Source: Clostridia bacterium
Lineage (GTDB): Bacteria; Bacillota; Clostridia; Oscillospirales; Acutalibacteraceae
Direction: 5' to 3'
Assembly (NCBI GenBank): GCA_900755895.1
Contig: CAAEIG010000168.1
Location: 1-64,000, forward strand
Length of the DNA: 64,000 nucleotides
Shown: one piece after another, positions 41,438 through 50,688 of the stretch
Position numbering within the stretch: position 1 is the stretch's first letter
Layout of the letters: each line of letters begins with the position of its first letter
The notes under the pieces: model-generated
The model's input: only the letters and a program-made list of their open reading frames with translations
Told to the model about the DNA's origin: nothing
Databases searched by the model: none
Made by a program: the position numbers and the translations under genes

Positions 41438-43519
41438 ATGGCACGAAAAAAGCAAACCCCTAAGAAAAAATCAGCAGCCAAGAAGACAACCGCTCCCGTT
41501 GTGAAGGAGCCTGTCCCCGCAGAGGAAAAAGTCGTCCCCACTGTTAACGCATCCGAACCGGTGGCAGAAAAGCCGGAAACCCCTGTAAAGGAAACCGCTC
41601 CAGTGAAGGAGCCCGTTCCCGCAGAGGAAAAGGAAGCTCCCGCTGTCAAAGCGCCCGAACCAGTGGCAGAAAAACCGGACATATCTTCTAAAGAATCTGC
41701 TGTTGCGGAAAAGCAAGATCCTGCAGACGAAAAGGTTACTCCCACTGCCAAAGAGCCCAATCCTGTGGCAGAAAAAACGGACACATCGCCCAAGAAATCC
41801 GGTGCCGTGAAAGAATCTGCTCCTGCAGAAGAAAAGTCTATTTCGACTGCCAAAGAGTCCGAACCTGTGGCAGAAAAAACGGACACATCCACCAAGGAAC
41901 CCGCAAAGAAAAAGGCTACTCGGAAAAAGGCGGTACCGGCTGCGAAAAAAGCTGTGGCTGAACCCAAGGAAGAAAAGCTCCTTCCGAAAGAGGAGGTCCC
42001 CGCTCCTGAGGAACCTGCTCCTGCAGCCCCTGAAGCTGCCCCTGTGCAGGTGATGTCCAACCTGCCCCGGAGAAGTGTGGCTTTCATTGGTTCCGAGTGC
42101 CACCCCTTTGTCAAGACAGGCGGACTGGGAGACGTGATGTACGCTCTGCCTCGAGAGCTGGTTCGGCTCAACTGCGACGTCCGGGTGATTCTCCCCCGCT
42201 ACGCCTGCATTCCCCAAAAATACCAGGATAAGATGATCTATCGTGGAGAGTTCTACATGGATCTGGGCAACACCGGCCGGGAGTATTACGTGGGTATCAT
42301 GGAATATATCTGTGACGGTGTGGTGTACGATTTCATCGACAATCAGGAGTTCTTCACCTCTGGAAATCCCTATATCAATCTGGTGGATGACATCCCGAAG
42401 TACTGCTTCTTCAGCAAGGCCGCCCTGGCCGCACTGAATTACATGAACTGGATTCCCGACATCATCCACTGCCACGACTGGCAGGCTGCTCTGGTGCCCG
42501 TGTATCTGCGCACTCTGTTCCAGAATTCCCCCGTGGGCCATGCTCGGTCCATACTCACCATCCACAACCTCCGTTTCCAGGGTGTTTTCAATATTCCCAC
42601 CATTCAGTACTGGTCCGGCCTGCCGGATTCCGTCTTCAATATGGGCGCTCTCAAACAGGATTATGTGGATGCCAACATGCTCAAAGGCGGCCTGGCCTAT
42701 GCGGACCGGATCACCACCGTCAGCGGCACCTATGCCCAGGAGATCCAGACCAGCGAGTATGGAGAGCATCTGGAAGGCCATCTGCGGTACCACAACTATA
42801 AGTTGAGAGGCATTGTCAACGGCATCGACTATGACATGTGGAATCCGGAGACCGACCCTGCCCTGGCTGTGAATTACGGCCTTGGCAATGTGTTGGATCA
42901 CAAGATGGAAAACAAACTGGCCCTGCAAAAGGAGCTGGGATTGGAAGAGGACGAGAGCAAATTCGTCATCGGATTGATCTCCCGACTGACCAACCAGAAA
43001 GGCTTGGATCTGGTCAGTTCCATCATTCCCCAGGTGCTGGACGGCAACACTCAGATTGTGGTTTTGGGTACCGGCGACAAGCAGTATGAAGACACCTTCC
43101 GTTACTATGAAAGCGTCAACAAGGGCACTTTTGTAGCCTGTATTCAATACGATGAGGCCAGAGCACATCGGATCTACGCCGGTTCTGACGCCCTTCTGGT
43201 ACCGTCCCGGTTTGAGCCCTGCGGCCTGACCCAGCTCAATGCCATGCACTACGGCACCCTGCCCATCGTCCGGGAAACCGGCGGCTTGAAGGACACTGTG
43301 GAGCCCTACAACACCTTCACCGGTGACGGAAACGGCTTCACCTTTGACCGCTATGATGCCGGCCTGCTCCTAGATGCCATCAACCGGGCAAAAACCGAGT
43401 ATTTCACAAACCGGTATCATTGGGACGAAGTGGTCCAACGGGATATGGCAAAAGACGTCTCCTGGGAGAATTCCGCCAAGCAGTACAAAGACTTGTATTT
43501 GGAATTGACTCAGTGGTAA
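41438..43519 (+). CDS. glgA: Glycogen synthase (GT5) with a long disordered N-terminal repeat extension
   Basis: 693 residues from the ATG at 41438 (AAAGGAAG upstream). Residues 1-210 are Lys/Ala/Pro/Glu-rich and unstructured, with four imperfect repeats of about 33 residues built on PAEEK and EPVAEK. From 212 a complete GT5 enzyme follows: KTGGLGD (226-232), LTIHNLRFQG, ISRLTNQKGLD, and the C-terminal PSRFEPCGLTQL and RETGGLKDTV. It adds glucose from ADP-glucose to glycogen. The family usually begins at the catalytic domain (about 480 residues), so the extension is unusual. Followed 43 bases later by a sialidase gene. Confidence 0.92.
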   Translation: MARKKQTPKKKSAAKKTTAPVVKEPVPAEEKVVPTVNASEPVAEKPETPVKETAPVKEPVPAEEKEAPAVKAPEPVAEKPDISSKESAVAEKQDPADEKVTPTAKEPNPVAEKTDTSPKKSGAVKESAPAEEKSISTAKESEPVAEKTDTSTKEPAKKKATRKKAVPAAKKAVAEPKEEKLLPKEEVPAPEEPAPAAPEAAPVQVMSNLPRRSVAFIGSECHPFVKTGGLGDVMYALPRELVRLNCDVRVILPRYACIPQKYQDKMIYRGEFYMDLGNTGREYYVGIMEYICDGVVYDFIDNQEFFTSGNPYINLVDDIPKYCFFSKAALAALNYMNWIPDIIHCHDWQAALVPVYLRTLFQNSPVGHARSILTIHNLRFQGVFNIPTIQYWSGLPDSVFNMGALKQDYVDANMLKGGLAYADRITTVSGTYAQEIQTSEYGEHLEGHLRYHNYKLRGIVNGIDYDMWNPETDPALAVNYGLGNVLDHKMENKLALQKELGLEEDESKFVIGLISRLTNQKGLDLVSSIIPQVLDGNTQIVVLGTGDKQYEDTFRYYESVNKGTFVACIQYDEARAHRIYAGSDALLVPSRFEPCGLTQLNAMHYGTLPIVRETGGLKDTVEPYNTFTGDGNGFTFDRYDAGLLLDAINRAKTEYFTNRYHWDEVVQRDMAKDVSWENSAKQYKDLYLELTQW

Positions 43520-43562
43520 AGAGAATTCCCCAGCTAACTTTTGCATCAGGAGGCTTACGCCC

Positions 43563-44720
43563 ATGAACTATCCCACGTTACCCGGACTGACTCCCGACGG
43601 GATCATCTACCATAACGCTACCATGGGAACTTTGGAGGCCATGGTGCCTCCCGGACCTTGGGCCAGCGCTCACGCACCGGCCCTGTTGGAAACACCTCAG
43701 GGTGACCTGTTATGTGCCTGGTTTGCAGGCACCTTTGAAGGCAACCGGGACGTGAGTATCGTCTGGTCCCGGCTGCCCAAAGGAGCGAACAGATGGACTG
43801 TACCAAAACAGCTCTCCTCCGATCCGGAGCGCAGCGAACAGAACCCTTCCTTCTTCCAAGCCTCAGAAGATGAAATCTGGGCCGTCTACACCGCTCAGCT
43901 GGATCGGGTTCCCGGCAAAGACAACATGCAGTACACCGCTGTAATCCGCCGCCAACGCAGCTTTGACGGCGGCCTTCACTGGAGTCCGGCGGAAACATTG
44001 TTTCCAAGAGAGGGAAGCTTCTGCCGGCAGCCCATTCAAAAGCTGACCAGTGGACGTTGGATCTTCCCCAACTGGCTGTGCAGTGACAGCGAGAACGGCC
44101 TGGCGGGGGATCCCACTGTGTTCCAGCTCTCTGACGATCAGGGTAAGACTTGGAGGTGTGTGGAAATGCCCCAAAGCCGGGGCAGAGTGCACGCCAATGT
44201 GGTGGAGCTCTCCCCCGGGCGCCTTGTGGCATTTCTCCGCAGCAGGGAGGCGGATTGGATCTACCGCAGCCTGTCCTGTGATGACGGTGAAACCTGGGCG
44301 GTCCCCCAGCCAACGCCCTTGCCCAATAACAATTCCAGCATCAGCGCCATTAAGCTGCAAAGCGGACGCATCGCCATCGCCTACAATCCCACTCAACGTC
44401 CGGGAACGGAACCGGGTGTGGCCGTATGGCCGGGACTTCGCTGTCCAGTGGCGGTGGCACTTTCGGAGGACGGTGGGGAATCCTTCCCGCTGATCCGCTA
44501 TCTGGAACTGGGCGAAGGCTTTGCCGGAGTGGAAAACCGCGGGAACAACCGTCAATATGAATACCCCTGCTTGATTCAAGCACAGGATGGGGCTCTGCAC
44601 CTGGCTTTCGCCTATCAAAACCGGCGGGGAATCAAATGGATGTCCTTCCACGAGGAGGATATCATAGGAACAAAACGGGAGTCTTCCAGCAGTTTTAACC
44701 CCACATCCGGAAAGGCGTAA
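43563..44720 (+). CDS. Exo-alpha-sialidase/BNR-repeat glycosidase, cytoplasmic
   Basis: 385 residues with a six-bladed propeller signature: Asp boxes SFDGGLHW, SDDQGKTW, CDDGETW and SEDGGESF, each spaced about 60-100 residues. No signal peptide. The family covers sialidases and related neuraminidase-like proteins; the arginine triad cannot be placed with certainty, so sialidase is a family-level call. AGGAGGC precedes the ATG at 43563. Sits after glgA and before a terminator. Confidence 0.82.
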   Translation: MNYPTLPGLTPDGIIYHNATMGTLEAMVPPGPWASAHAPALLETPQGDLLCAWFAGTFEGNRDVSIVWSRLPKGANRWTVPKQLSSDPERSEQNPSFFQASEDEIWAVYTAQLDRVPGKDNMQYTAVIRRQRSFDGGLHWSPAETLFPREGSFCRQPIQKLTSGRWIFPNWLCSDSENGLAGDPTVFQLSDDQGKTWRCVEMPQSRGRVHANVVELSPGRLVAFLRSREADWIYRSLSCDDGETWAVPQPTPLPNNNSSISAIKLQSGRIAIAYNPTQRPGTEPGVAVWPGLRCPVAVALSEDGGESFPLIRYLELGEGFAGVENRGNNRQYEYPCLIQAQDGALHLAFAYQNRRGIKWMSFHEEDIIGTKRESSSSFNPTSGKA

Positions 44721-44743
44721 TCTCGAAAAGACAGAAAAAACAG

Positions 44744-44785
44744 AAAGCACCTTTGCATCCTCTCTCAGGAGCAAAGGTGCTTTTT
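44744..44785. terminator. Bidirectional terminator after the sialidase gene
   Basis: AAAGCACCTTTGC (44744-44756) pairs with GCAAAGGTGCTTT (44771-44783), followed by TT. Confidence 0.88.
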
Positions 44786-44796
44786 AGTCATTTCTT

Positions 44797-45816
44797 TCAA
44801 GCCCCCCACTTGACGCAGGAGATCTGGGGCACTTGAACTTGGCAGCGGACCTCTCCCAGCAACCCCGTGGTTTCATCCCTGGAAAAAATCACCAGGGAAC
44901 CCGCCTGCTGATTGGCCACCGCCACAAACTTTCCATCAGGGCTCAGGGAGAAATTCCTGGGCCAGCTGCCCTCAGTGGAAAAGCGTCCCAGCTGCTTCAG
45001 GGACGCCCCGTCCTCCTCCACCTGGAAGCAGTACAGACAGTCCGCTCCCCGGACGGAGACATACAAAAACCGCCCTTCCCCTGTCAAATGAATATCCGCA
45101 GCCAGGGATTCCTCCGGATCCCCAGCCTCCAACAGGGAATACTCTCCCACTTGTTCCAGACGATGGTTCTCATAGCGGTACATCAGCAGAGAACTGTCCA
45201 ACTCCGTCACAAGGTACATCCATTTGCCATTGGGGTGAAATGCAAAGTGCCGCGGGCCTTGCCCAGGTCCAGTTTGAATCCATGGCTGTTCCCCATCGGG
45301 CACAAGTTTTCCCTCTTCCTGCAAGAGAAACTGATACATCCGGTCTGTGCCCAGATCCGCCACCAGCAGCCGAGAACCATCGGGGCTTTCCTGGCAAGAA
45401 TGAATATGCGCCTTCTCCTGCCGAGCTGCATTGGGGCCATGGCCGTGAAATTCCTGGAAATAGCAGGGTTCCCCCGAGGCGGCCTCCACCCCTGTGAGGG
45501 TGCCTCCATCATACCCCGAGGCGTACAGAACCGAGCCGCTCAGCGTCAAATGACACAGCCCGGCTCCCGGGACCTCCCGGTGCCAGAGCAGCTGCGGAGC
45601 GTCACCTTCTTCCCAGGAAAGGCAGACAATTCCCGCCCGGTCCGGAAGCTCCTCCACTGCGTAAAGCCGCTTTCCCTTGGGCAACACATAGGAGGGATTC
45701 CGCAGCCCATCCACACGCCGGACTTCTGTCAGAACACTTCCATCAAACTCCCAAAAGGCCACGCCCTCCCCCGACTGGCCATCGGTGTATGCGCCTGTGT
45801 ACAACTGATAGTTCAT
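44797..45816 (-). CDS. Lactonase family beta-propeller (6-phosphogluconolactonase-like)
   Basis: 339 residues from the ATG at 45816 (GGGGAG nine bases upstream). Seven-bladed propeller features: YTGAYTDG at the start, the motif GPRHFAFHPNGKWMYLVTEL, RFLYVSVRGADCL and PRNFSLSPDGKFVAVANQ. YbhE-type members hydrolyse 6-phosphogluconolactone; others act on other lactones or have no known activity. Single gene. Confidence 0.88.
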   Translation of the reverse strand: MNYQLYTGAYTDGQSGEGVAFWEFDGSVLTEVRRVDGLRNPSYVLPKGKRLYAVEELPDRAGIVCLSWEEGDAPQLLWHREVPGAGLCHLTLSGSVLYASGYDGGTLTGVEAASGEPCYFQEFHGHGPNAARQEKAHIHSCQESPDGSRLLVADLGTDRMYQFLLQEEGKLVPDGEQPWIQTGPGQGPRHFAFHPNGKWMYLVTELDSSLLMYRYENHRLEQVGEYSLLEAGDPEESLAADIHLTGEGRFLYVSVRGADCLYCFQVEEDGASLKQLGRFSTEGSWPRNFSLSPDGKFVAVANQQAGSLVIFSRDETTGLLGEVRCQVQVPQISCVKWGA

Positions 45817-45997
45817 GGTACTCATCTCCCCAAAATCAATCAACTACCCCAACCGTTTATATTCCCGGAGCAGCTGCGTGCCTGGCTCCCCCGTTGGGAG
45901 GAAACCCGTGTTTAGCTGTAGTATACTGCAAGGTCTGAGAAAACACAATGGGGTTCTACTGAGAGGATCATTCTGTCTAAAAAAGGATATTCCCCCA

Positions 45998-46026
45998 TTG
46001 ACTTTTCCGATTTTATGTGCTAACGT
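45998..46026 (+). promoter_or_regulatory. Promoter of the T-box leader
   Basis: TTGACT (45998-46003), 17 bases, TAACGT (46021-46026); the -10 is weak. Confidence 0.5.
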
Positions 46027-46032
46027 AATACC

Positions 46033-46303
46033 AAACCGTTGAGAAAGAGTGAGTAACCTCAGGGTACCTGTTTTCAGAGAGTCGCGGGTGGTGGAATCGC
46101 GGCAGCCGGAGCTGGGGTGAATGGGCTTTTGAGGGCGAACCGAACTTACAGTAGGCGAGCCGGAGAACGAACTCCGTTATCAAAGAGAGCATATCATGTT
46201 GTATGCGTGAGTGGACGCGGATATCGCGTCAAGCCGGGTGGCACCGCAGGAGTGTTGCGCTCTTGTCCCTGCATATTTTTGTAAGGGACAAGGGCGTTTT
46301 TTA
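46033..46303 (+). promoter_or_regulatory. T-box riboswitch, leucine-like specifier
   Basis: The leader has an AGUA loop-E-type motif near 46053, the AGAGAG of Stem I, the antiterminator box GGGTGGCACCGC (46236-46247) and a terminator CTTGTCCCT/AGGGACAAG (46262-46292) with a T run (46297-46302). The specifier loop reads GAACUUACAG near 46143-46152. Whether the codon is CUU or UUA, both mean leucine. The element turns on the downstream genes when uncharged tRNA accumulates. Specifier identity is inferred by analogy with other T-boxes. Confidence 0.88.
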
Positions 46304-46332
46304 TTTGCCCCGTCCCGGAAAGGGGTACTTTT

Positions 46333-47427
46333 ATGAAACTGGAAAATTACGAGGTCCATCTGCCAAACTACTCCATCGGCAACAAGATCTATGACAAGAT
46401 TGGACCGGTGTGCGAGTCCTATGGCAAAACAGTTCTGGTCATTGGCGGCAAAAAAGCCTTGGCCGCCGCCTATGACAAGATTGCCGCCTATGTGGCCCAA
46501 ACCAACTTGGAAATCATCGGCAAGGAGATCTACGGAGAAAACTGCACCTATGCCACTGTGGAGCGGCTGCGAGCCATGCCTCTGTACCAAAAAGCGGACA
46601 TGGTCTTCGGCGTGGGCGGCGGTAAAGCTCTGGACACCGTGAAATGCCTGTGCATCACTGACGACAAGCCCGTATTCACCTTCCCCACCATCGCCTCCAA
46701 CTGTGCTGCCACCACCTCGGTGTCCATCATGTACAACGAGGACGGCACCTTTTTAAAGCCCAACTTCTTTGTGCGGCCCGCCATGCACGCCTTTATCGAC
46801 ACGGAGATCATCGCCAAAGCTCCCAGCCAGTACCTGTGGGCCGGCATCGGCGACACCTACGCCAAGTACTATGAGGCCATGATTTCCTCCCGGGATGAGC
46901 AGTTGGAGCACTTCACCGCACTGGGCGTGGAGGTCAGCCGCATGTGCCGGGATCCCCTGTTGACCTACAGTGCCAAGGCCCTGGAGGACCACAAACAGGG
47001 CCTGTGCACTTACGAGGTGGAACAAGTGGTGCTGGCCATCGTAGTCACCACAGGCATTGCCTCCATCTTCCTGACCAAGGACTTCACCCCGGACTACAAC
47101 AGCGGTCTTGCCCACGCCATTTTCTACGCCCTCACCTCCTACCCCGTCATCGAGGAGCGCCACCTCCATGGCGAAGTGGTGGGCTTTGGAATCCTGCTGG
47201 CCTTGCTGGTGGACGGTCAAAAAGAGGAGTTTGAAAAGATCTATCAGTTGAACAAATCCGTTGGCCTGCCCACCAAACTCTCGGATATTGAGATCACGCC
47301 GGAACAGTGGGAGGAATGTGTGGACCGAATCCCCGCTATGTCGGATGTGGCCCACTATCCCTACAAAGTAACCCGCTCCATGCTGGAAGACGCCATGATG
47401 GATCTCAAAGAAAGAGAGGTGCAGTGA
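46333..47427 (+). CDS. Iron-containing alcohol dehydrogenase family protein (GldA-like)
   Basis: 364 residues. Rossmann-type N-terminal half with GGKKALAAA and GVGGGKALDTVK (NAD-binding), TIASNCAATTSVS, and metal-ligand candidates in the C-terminal half: Asp in AGIGDTYAKYYEA, His in GLAHAIFYAL and His in HLHGEVVGFG. The group includes glycerol dehydrogenase and other polyol/hydroxy-acid oxidoreductases. It is the first gene under the T-box and two bases precede the transporter. Link to amino-acid starvation suggests a role in branched-chain or hydroxy-acid metabolism, which is inference. Confidence 0.88.
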   Translation: MKLENYEVHLPNYSIGNKIYDKIGPVCESYGKTVLVIGGKKALAAAYDKIAAYVAQTNLEIIGKEIYGENCTYATVERLRAMPLYQKADMVFGVGGGKALDTVKCLCITDDKPVFTFPTIASNCAATTSVSIMYNEDGTFLKPNFFVRPAMHAFIDTEIIAKAPSQYLWAGIGDTYAKYYEAMISSRDEQLEHFTALGVEVSRMCRDPLLTYSAKALEDHKQGLCTYEVEQVVLAIVVTTGIASIFLTKDFTPDYNSGLAHAIFYALTSYPVIEERHLHGEVVGFGILLALLVDGQKEEFEKIYQLNKSVGLPTKLSDIEITPEQWEECVDRIPAMSDVAHYPYKVTRSMLEDAMMDLKEREVQ

Positions 47428-47429
47428 CC

Positions 47430-48581
47430 ATGAAAAAAACAAAGACAGGTGCACTGGTATTGGGTGTGGCCTTTGTATGGTTTACCACCCACTTTGGAGG
47501 AGGCTTTGCCTCCGGCGCACAGATCTACAGCTACTTTGTTCGCTACGGTGCATGGTGCATTGTGATGCCCGTGCTGGCTATGGCCTATAACGGCATCTTC
47601 TTCGCCTACAGCCTGCGGTTTGCCCGGAAACACCAGGTCTACGATTACCGCTCTTACAACAACGCTTTCTACGGAAGGTTTGCCCCCATTTTCTCCAACC
47701 TCTTTGAGCTTCTCTACCTGTGCGTTATGTGCGTTGCCCCAGCAGTGGCCTTTGCCACTGGCGGTGCAACCCTCAGTCAGCTCACCGGACTGCCCTATCT
47801 GCTGTGCACCTTCCTCATCGGCATTTTCATCTTTGTGGTGGCCATCTTTGGCACGGACTTGGTCCGGCGGGTGGCGTCCATTCTGTCCATCTGCATCATT
47901 GCAGGGCTGTTGATCGTCTACCTGCCCAACATCGCCTTGAATGCAAGCAAAATCTCTGACGCGGTGACCGCCATGAACCAGCAGCAGCTACCTCTGGGAC
48001 CGGCTCTGTATTCGGCGTTCCTCTATGGCACTTTTCAGCTGTCCAACATCGCGGTGTTCGTTCAACACGCCAAGTCCTTTGAAAAGCCCGTGGACGCTGT
48101 GAAAAGTATGGGCGTGGGAGCTGTGGTCAACGCTCTGATGATGGTGATGGTGGTGCTGGGCTTGATGACGATCTACACCAACCCGGAAGCTGCCTCCCAA
48201 AGCGTTCCCACCCTGTTCATGGTGGAGAACGGCGTGGGCGCTTCCTTTATGACACCCCTCATCTCCCTGCTGATCATCCTGGGCGCTGTGTCCACTGCCG
48301 TCAACATGGTTGCTGCCATGGTAAAACGTGTCTGTGGGAGACAACCCCAAAAACCGGAAACCCTGCCGTCCAATCGCTTTTACATCACTAAAAAAGAGGT
48401 CATCGCCGCCTTGGTCTGCTGTGTGGTGGATTTTGCCATCGCCCAGTTTGGCCTGCTGAACTTGATCCAGAAGGCCTACAGCGGTATTGCATACCTGGCT
48501 ATTCCCGTGATCCTGGTTCCCTACATTGTCCACATGATCGTCACCCGGTTCGATACCAGGAAGCTTCCTGATAGGAAGTAA
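47430..48581 (+). CDS. YkvI-like membrane transporter
   Basis: 383 residues, about ten membrane helices, starting at the ATG 47430 two bases after the dehydrogenase stop. Features of the YkvI family include FTTHFGGGFASGAQIYSYFV near 20-40 and the repeat-half LFMVENGVGASFMTPLISL. YkvI proteins are related to amino-acid/APC-fold carriers but uncharacterised. Control by a leucine-type T-box suggests uptake of leucine or a related branched-chain compound. Not a named transporter. Confidence 0.82.
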   Translation: MKKTKTGALVLGVAFVWFTTHFGGGFASGAQIYSYFVRYGAWCIVMPVLAMAYNGIFFAYSLRFARKHQVYDYRSYNNAFYGRFAPIFSNLFELLYLCVMCVAPAVAFATGGATLSQLTGLPYLLCTFLIGIFIFVVAIFGTDLVRRVASILSICIIAGLLIVYLPNIALNASKISDAVTAMNQQQLPLGPALYSAFLYGTFQLSNIAVFVQHAKSFEKPVDAVKSMGVGAVVNALMMVMVVLGLMTIYTNPEAASQSVPTLFMVENGVGASFMTPLISLLIILGAVSTAVNMVAAMVKRVCGRQPQKPETLPSNRFYITKKEVIAALVCCVVDFAIAQFGLLNLIQKAYSGIAYLAIPVILVPYIVHMIVTRFDTRKLPDRK

Positions 48582-48595
48582 CCGATGGCTTTTCT

Positions 48596-48650
48596 ACCTC
48601 CCTGAGAGCTTCCGGCTGCCCGCCGCAGAAAACTCTTGGGGAGGTTTTTT
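48596..48650 (+). terminator. Terminator after the transporter gene
   Basis: ACCTCCC and GAGAG near 48596-48609 pair with CTCTT-GGGGAGG near 48632-48645, with TTTTTT to 48650. Confidence 0.7.
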
Positions 48651-48682
48651 ATGAAAAAATCTAAAATTGCTCCCAGAGGTTC

Positions 48683-48711
48683 TTGAATTCCGCCGGAGAA
48701 ACCGATACTAT
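48683..48711 (+). promoter_or_regulatory. Promoter of the oligoendopeptidase F gene
   Basis: TTGAAT (48683-48688), 17 bases, TACTAT (48706-48711). Confidence 0.6.
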
Positions 48712-48750
48712 AAACAGAGTATAGAATCTTGAAAGGAGCTTTGTTTTCCT

Positions 48751-50559
48751 ATGACGGAACGTAAAATCCCTCTTCGCAGCCAGTTGGATCCCCAATATAC
48801 CTGGGCAACCACAGACCTCTACCCCACGGATAAGGACTGGGAGGCACAGATTCCTCAGATCCAGGCCATGGTGGAAAAACTGAAGGCTTGCAAGGGTACT
48901 TTGGGCAAGAGCAGCCAGAACTTGCTGGCTTTTCTGAAACTGGAGGACGAATTTGAACTGTTGGCAGATCCCTTTGCCTGCTATGCCATGTACAAAAAGG
49001 ACCAGGACACCCGTGACCCCAACGCCCAGAAAATGAGCGGTGTCATGATGAACCTGCTGGTCCAGGCAGACGAGGCAGTGGCCTTTGCCGGTCCGGAGAT
49101 TCTGGAGATCAGCGACCAGGATATGGACCGCTTTTATCAGGAGGAGCCCGGACTGGAACACTACCGTCTGGCGCTGACCCGCCTCCGCCGGGAAAAGGAG
49201 CACACTCTTTCTCAGAGCGAGGAAGCACTGTTGGCCTCTGCCGGGAAGCTTGGCCAGTCTCCGGGGACCATCTACAACCTGCTGGGCGATGCGGATCTCC
49301 CCTTCCCCGACGCCGTGGACAAGGATGGAAATCGCCACGCTCTCTCCCAGGGCACCTTCATCCCCATGGAGCAGTCCGCAGACCGGGAGCTGCGCCGCTC
49401 CGCTTTTGAGAATTTCTACAGTGCTTACGGGCAGTTCCGCAACACCTTCGCCTCCACCCTGGAAGCTCAGATGAAGCAGCTGCAGTTCTTCTCCGATGCC
49501 AGAAAATACCCCTCCCCCCTCCAGGCGGCACTCTCTGCCAACGAGATCCCTGTGGAGATCTATCACAACCTGATTCAGGCAGTCCATCAGGGCTTCCCTG
49601 CCATGCATCGGTATATGCGCCTTCGCAAACAGCTGCTGGGCGTGGATGAACTCCACTACTATGACATCTACACCCCCCTGGTACCCGACCAGGACGAGCA
49701 GATCCCCTTTGAGCAGGCCAAGGAGATCGCCTTGGATGCCCTGGCGCCTCTGGGTGAGGACTATTTGGACATGCTCCGGGAGGGCTTTTCCAACCGTTGG
49801 ATCGACGTCTACGAGAATCAGGGTAAGCGCTCCGGCGCATACTCCTCCGGCATCTACGGGCATCATCCCTTTGTGCTGCTCAACTACGCCGACACTCTGA
49901 ACGATGTGTTTACCCTGGTTCACGAGATGGGCCACGCACTGCATTCCTACCTCTCCGGCAAGCATCAGTCCGTCACCTACGCCAACTACCGGATCTTTGT
50001 GGCAGAAGTGGCCTCCACCTGCAACGAATCCATTTTGATGCAGCATCTGTTGGGCCAGACAGAGGACCCCAAGCGCCGGGCTTACCTGATCAACTACTTC
50101 CTGGAGCAGTTCCGCACCACCCTCTACCGTCAGACGCTGTTCGCAGAGTTTGAACTGTGGTGCAGTGAGCAGGTCCAGCAGGGACTCCCCCTCACTGCGG
50201 AGAGCCTGTGCCAGAAATACGCTCAGCTGAACCGAGAATACTATGGGGATGCCATCTGCCCCGATGAGCAGATCGCTCTGGAATGGGCGCGAATCCCCCA
50301 CTTCTACCGAAACTTCTATGTGTACCAGTATGCCACTGGCTTCTCCGCCGCCATTGCTCTGTCCCAGCGGATCCTCAAGGAGGGCGCTCCTGCTGTCAAG
50401 GATTACCTGGGCTTCCTCTCCAGCGGCTGTTCCAAGGATCCCGTAGCTCTGTTGCGGGACGCCGGAGTGGACATGGCTTCTCCCGCACCTGTGGAAGACG
50501 CCTTGAAGCTGTTTGCCTCCCTGGTGGAGCAGATGGAAGAATTGACCAAAGCTCAATAA
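48751..50559 (+). CDS. pepF: Oligoendopeptidase F (M3 metallopeptidase)
   Basis: 602 residues, the usual length. Zinc motif H391-E-M-G-H395 (LVHEMGHALHSYLSG) with the downstream glutamate in FVAEVASTCNESI. N-terminal PF08439-type segment followed by the M3 catalytic domain. PepF cleaves peptides of about 6-20 residues in the cytoplasm, supporting amino-acid recovery. AAAGGAGC precedes the start. Single gene with terminator. Confidence 0.95.
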   Translation: MTERKIPLRSQLDPQYTWATTDLYPTDKDWEAQIPQIQAMVEKLKACKGTLGKSSQNLLAFLKLEDEFELLADPFACYAMYKKDQDTRDPNAQKMSGVMMNLLVQADEAVAFAGPEILEISDQDMDRFYQEEPGLEHYRLALTRLRREKEHTLSQSEEALLASAGKLGQSPGTIYNLLGDADLPFPDAVDKDGNRHALSQGTFIPMEQSADRELRRSAFENFYSAYGQFRNTFASTLEAQMKQLQFFSDARKYPSPLQAALSANEIPVEIYHNLIQAVHQGFPAMHRYMRLRKQLLGVDELHYYDIYTPLVPDQDEQIPFEQAKEIALDALAPLGEDYLDMLREGFSNRWIDVYENQGKRSGAYSSGIYGHHPFVLLNYADTLNDVFTLVHEMGHALHSYLSGKHQSVTYANYRIFVAEVASTCNESILMQHLLGQTEDPKRRAYLINYFLEQFRTTLYRQTLFAEFELWCSEQVQQGLPLTAESLCQKYAQLNREYYGDAICPDEQIALEWARIPHFYRNFYVYQYATGFSAAIALSQRILKEGAPAVKDYLGFLSSGCSKDPVALLRDAGVDMASPAPVEDALKLFASLVEQMEELTKAQ

Positions 50560-50573
50560 GCAAACCCACAACA

Positions 50574-50607
50574 AAAATCCCGGGGAATATTCCCTGGGAT
50601 TTTTTTC
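50574..50607 (+). terminator. Terminator after pepF
   Basis: AAAATCCCGGGGAA and TTCCCTGGGATTTT arms flank a short TA loop, then TTT. Confidence 0.85.
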
Positions 50608-50627
50608 GTTCAATCCGCCTGCTTTTC

Positions 50628-50657
50628 TTGCTTTTTTCACCAAAAAACAGCTATAAT
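50628..50657 (+). promoter_or_regulatory. Promoter of uxaB operon
   Basis: TTGCTT (50628-50633), 18 bases, TATAAT (50652-50657), 31 bases before the start. Confidence 0.7.
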
Positions 50658-50688
50658 GAAACTGCATTCTTTTGCGAGGAGGATCGAT

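Noticed and set aside
41471..43249. Long minus-strand open frame opposite glgA
   Set aside because: Repeats of Phe/Leu/Arg arise from the complement of the Lys/Glu/Pro repeat; no start signal and clear GT5 motifs on the other strand.
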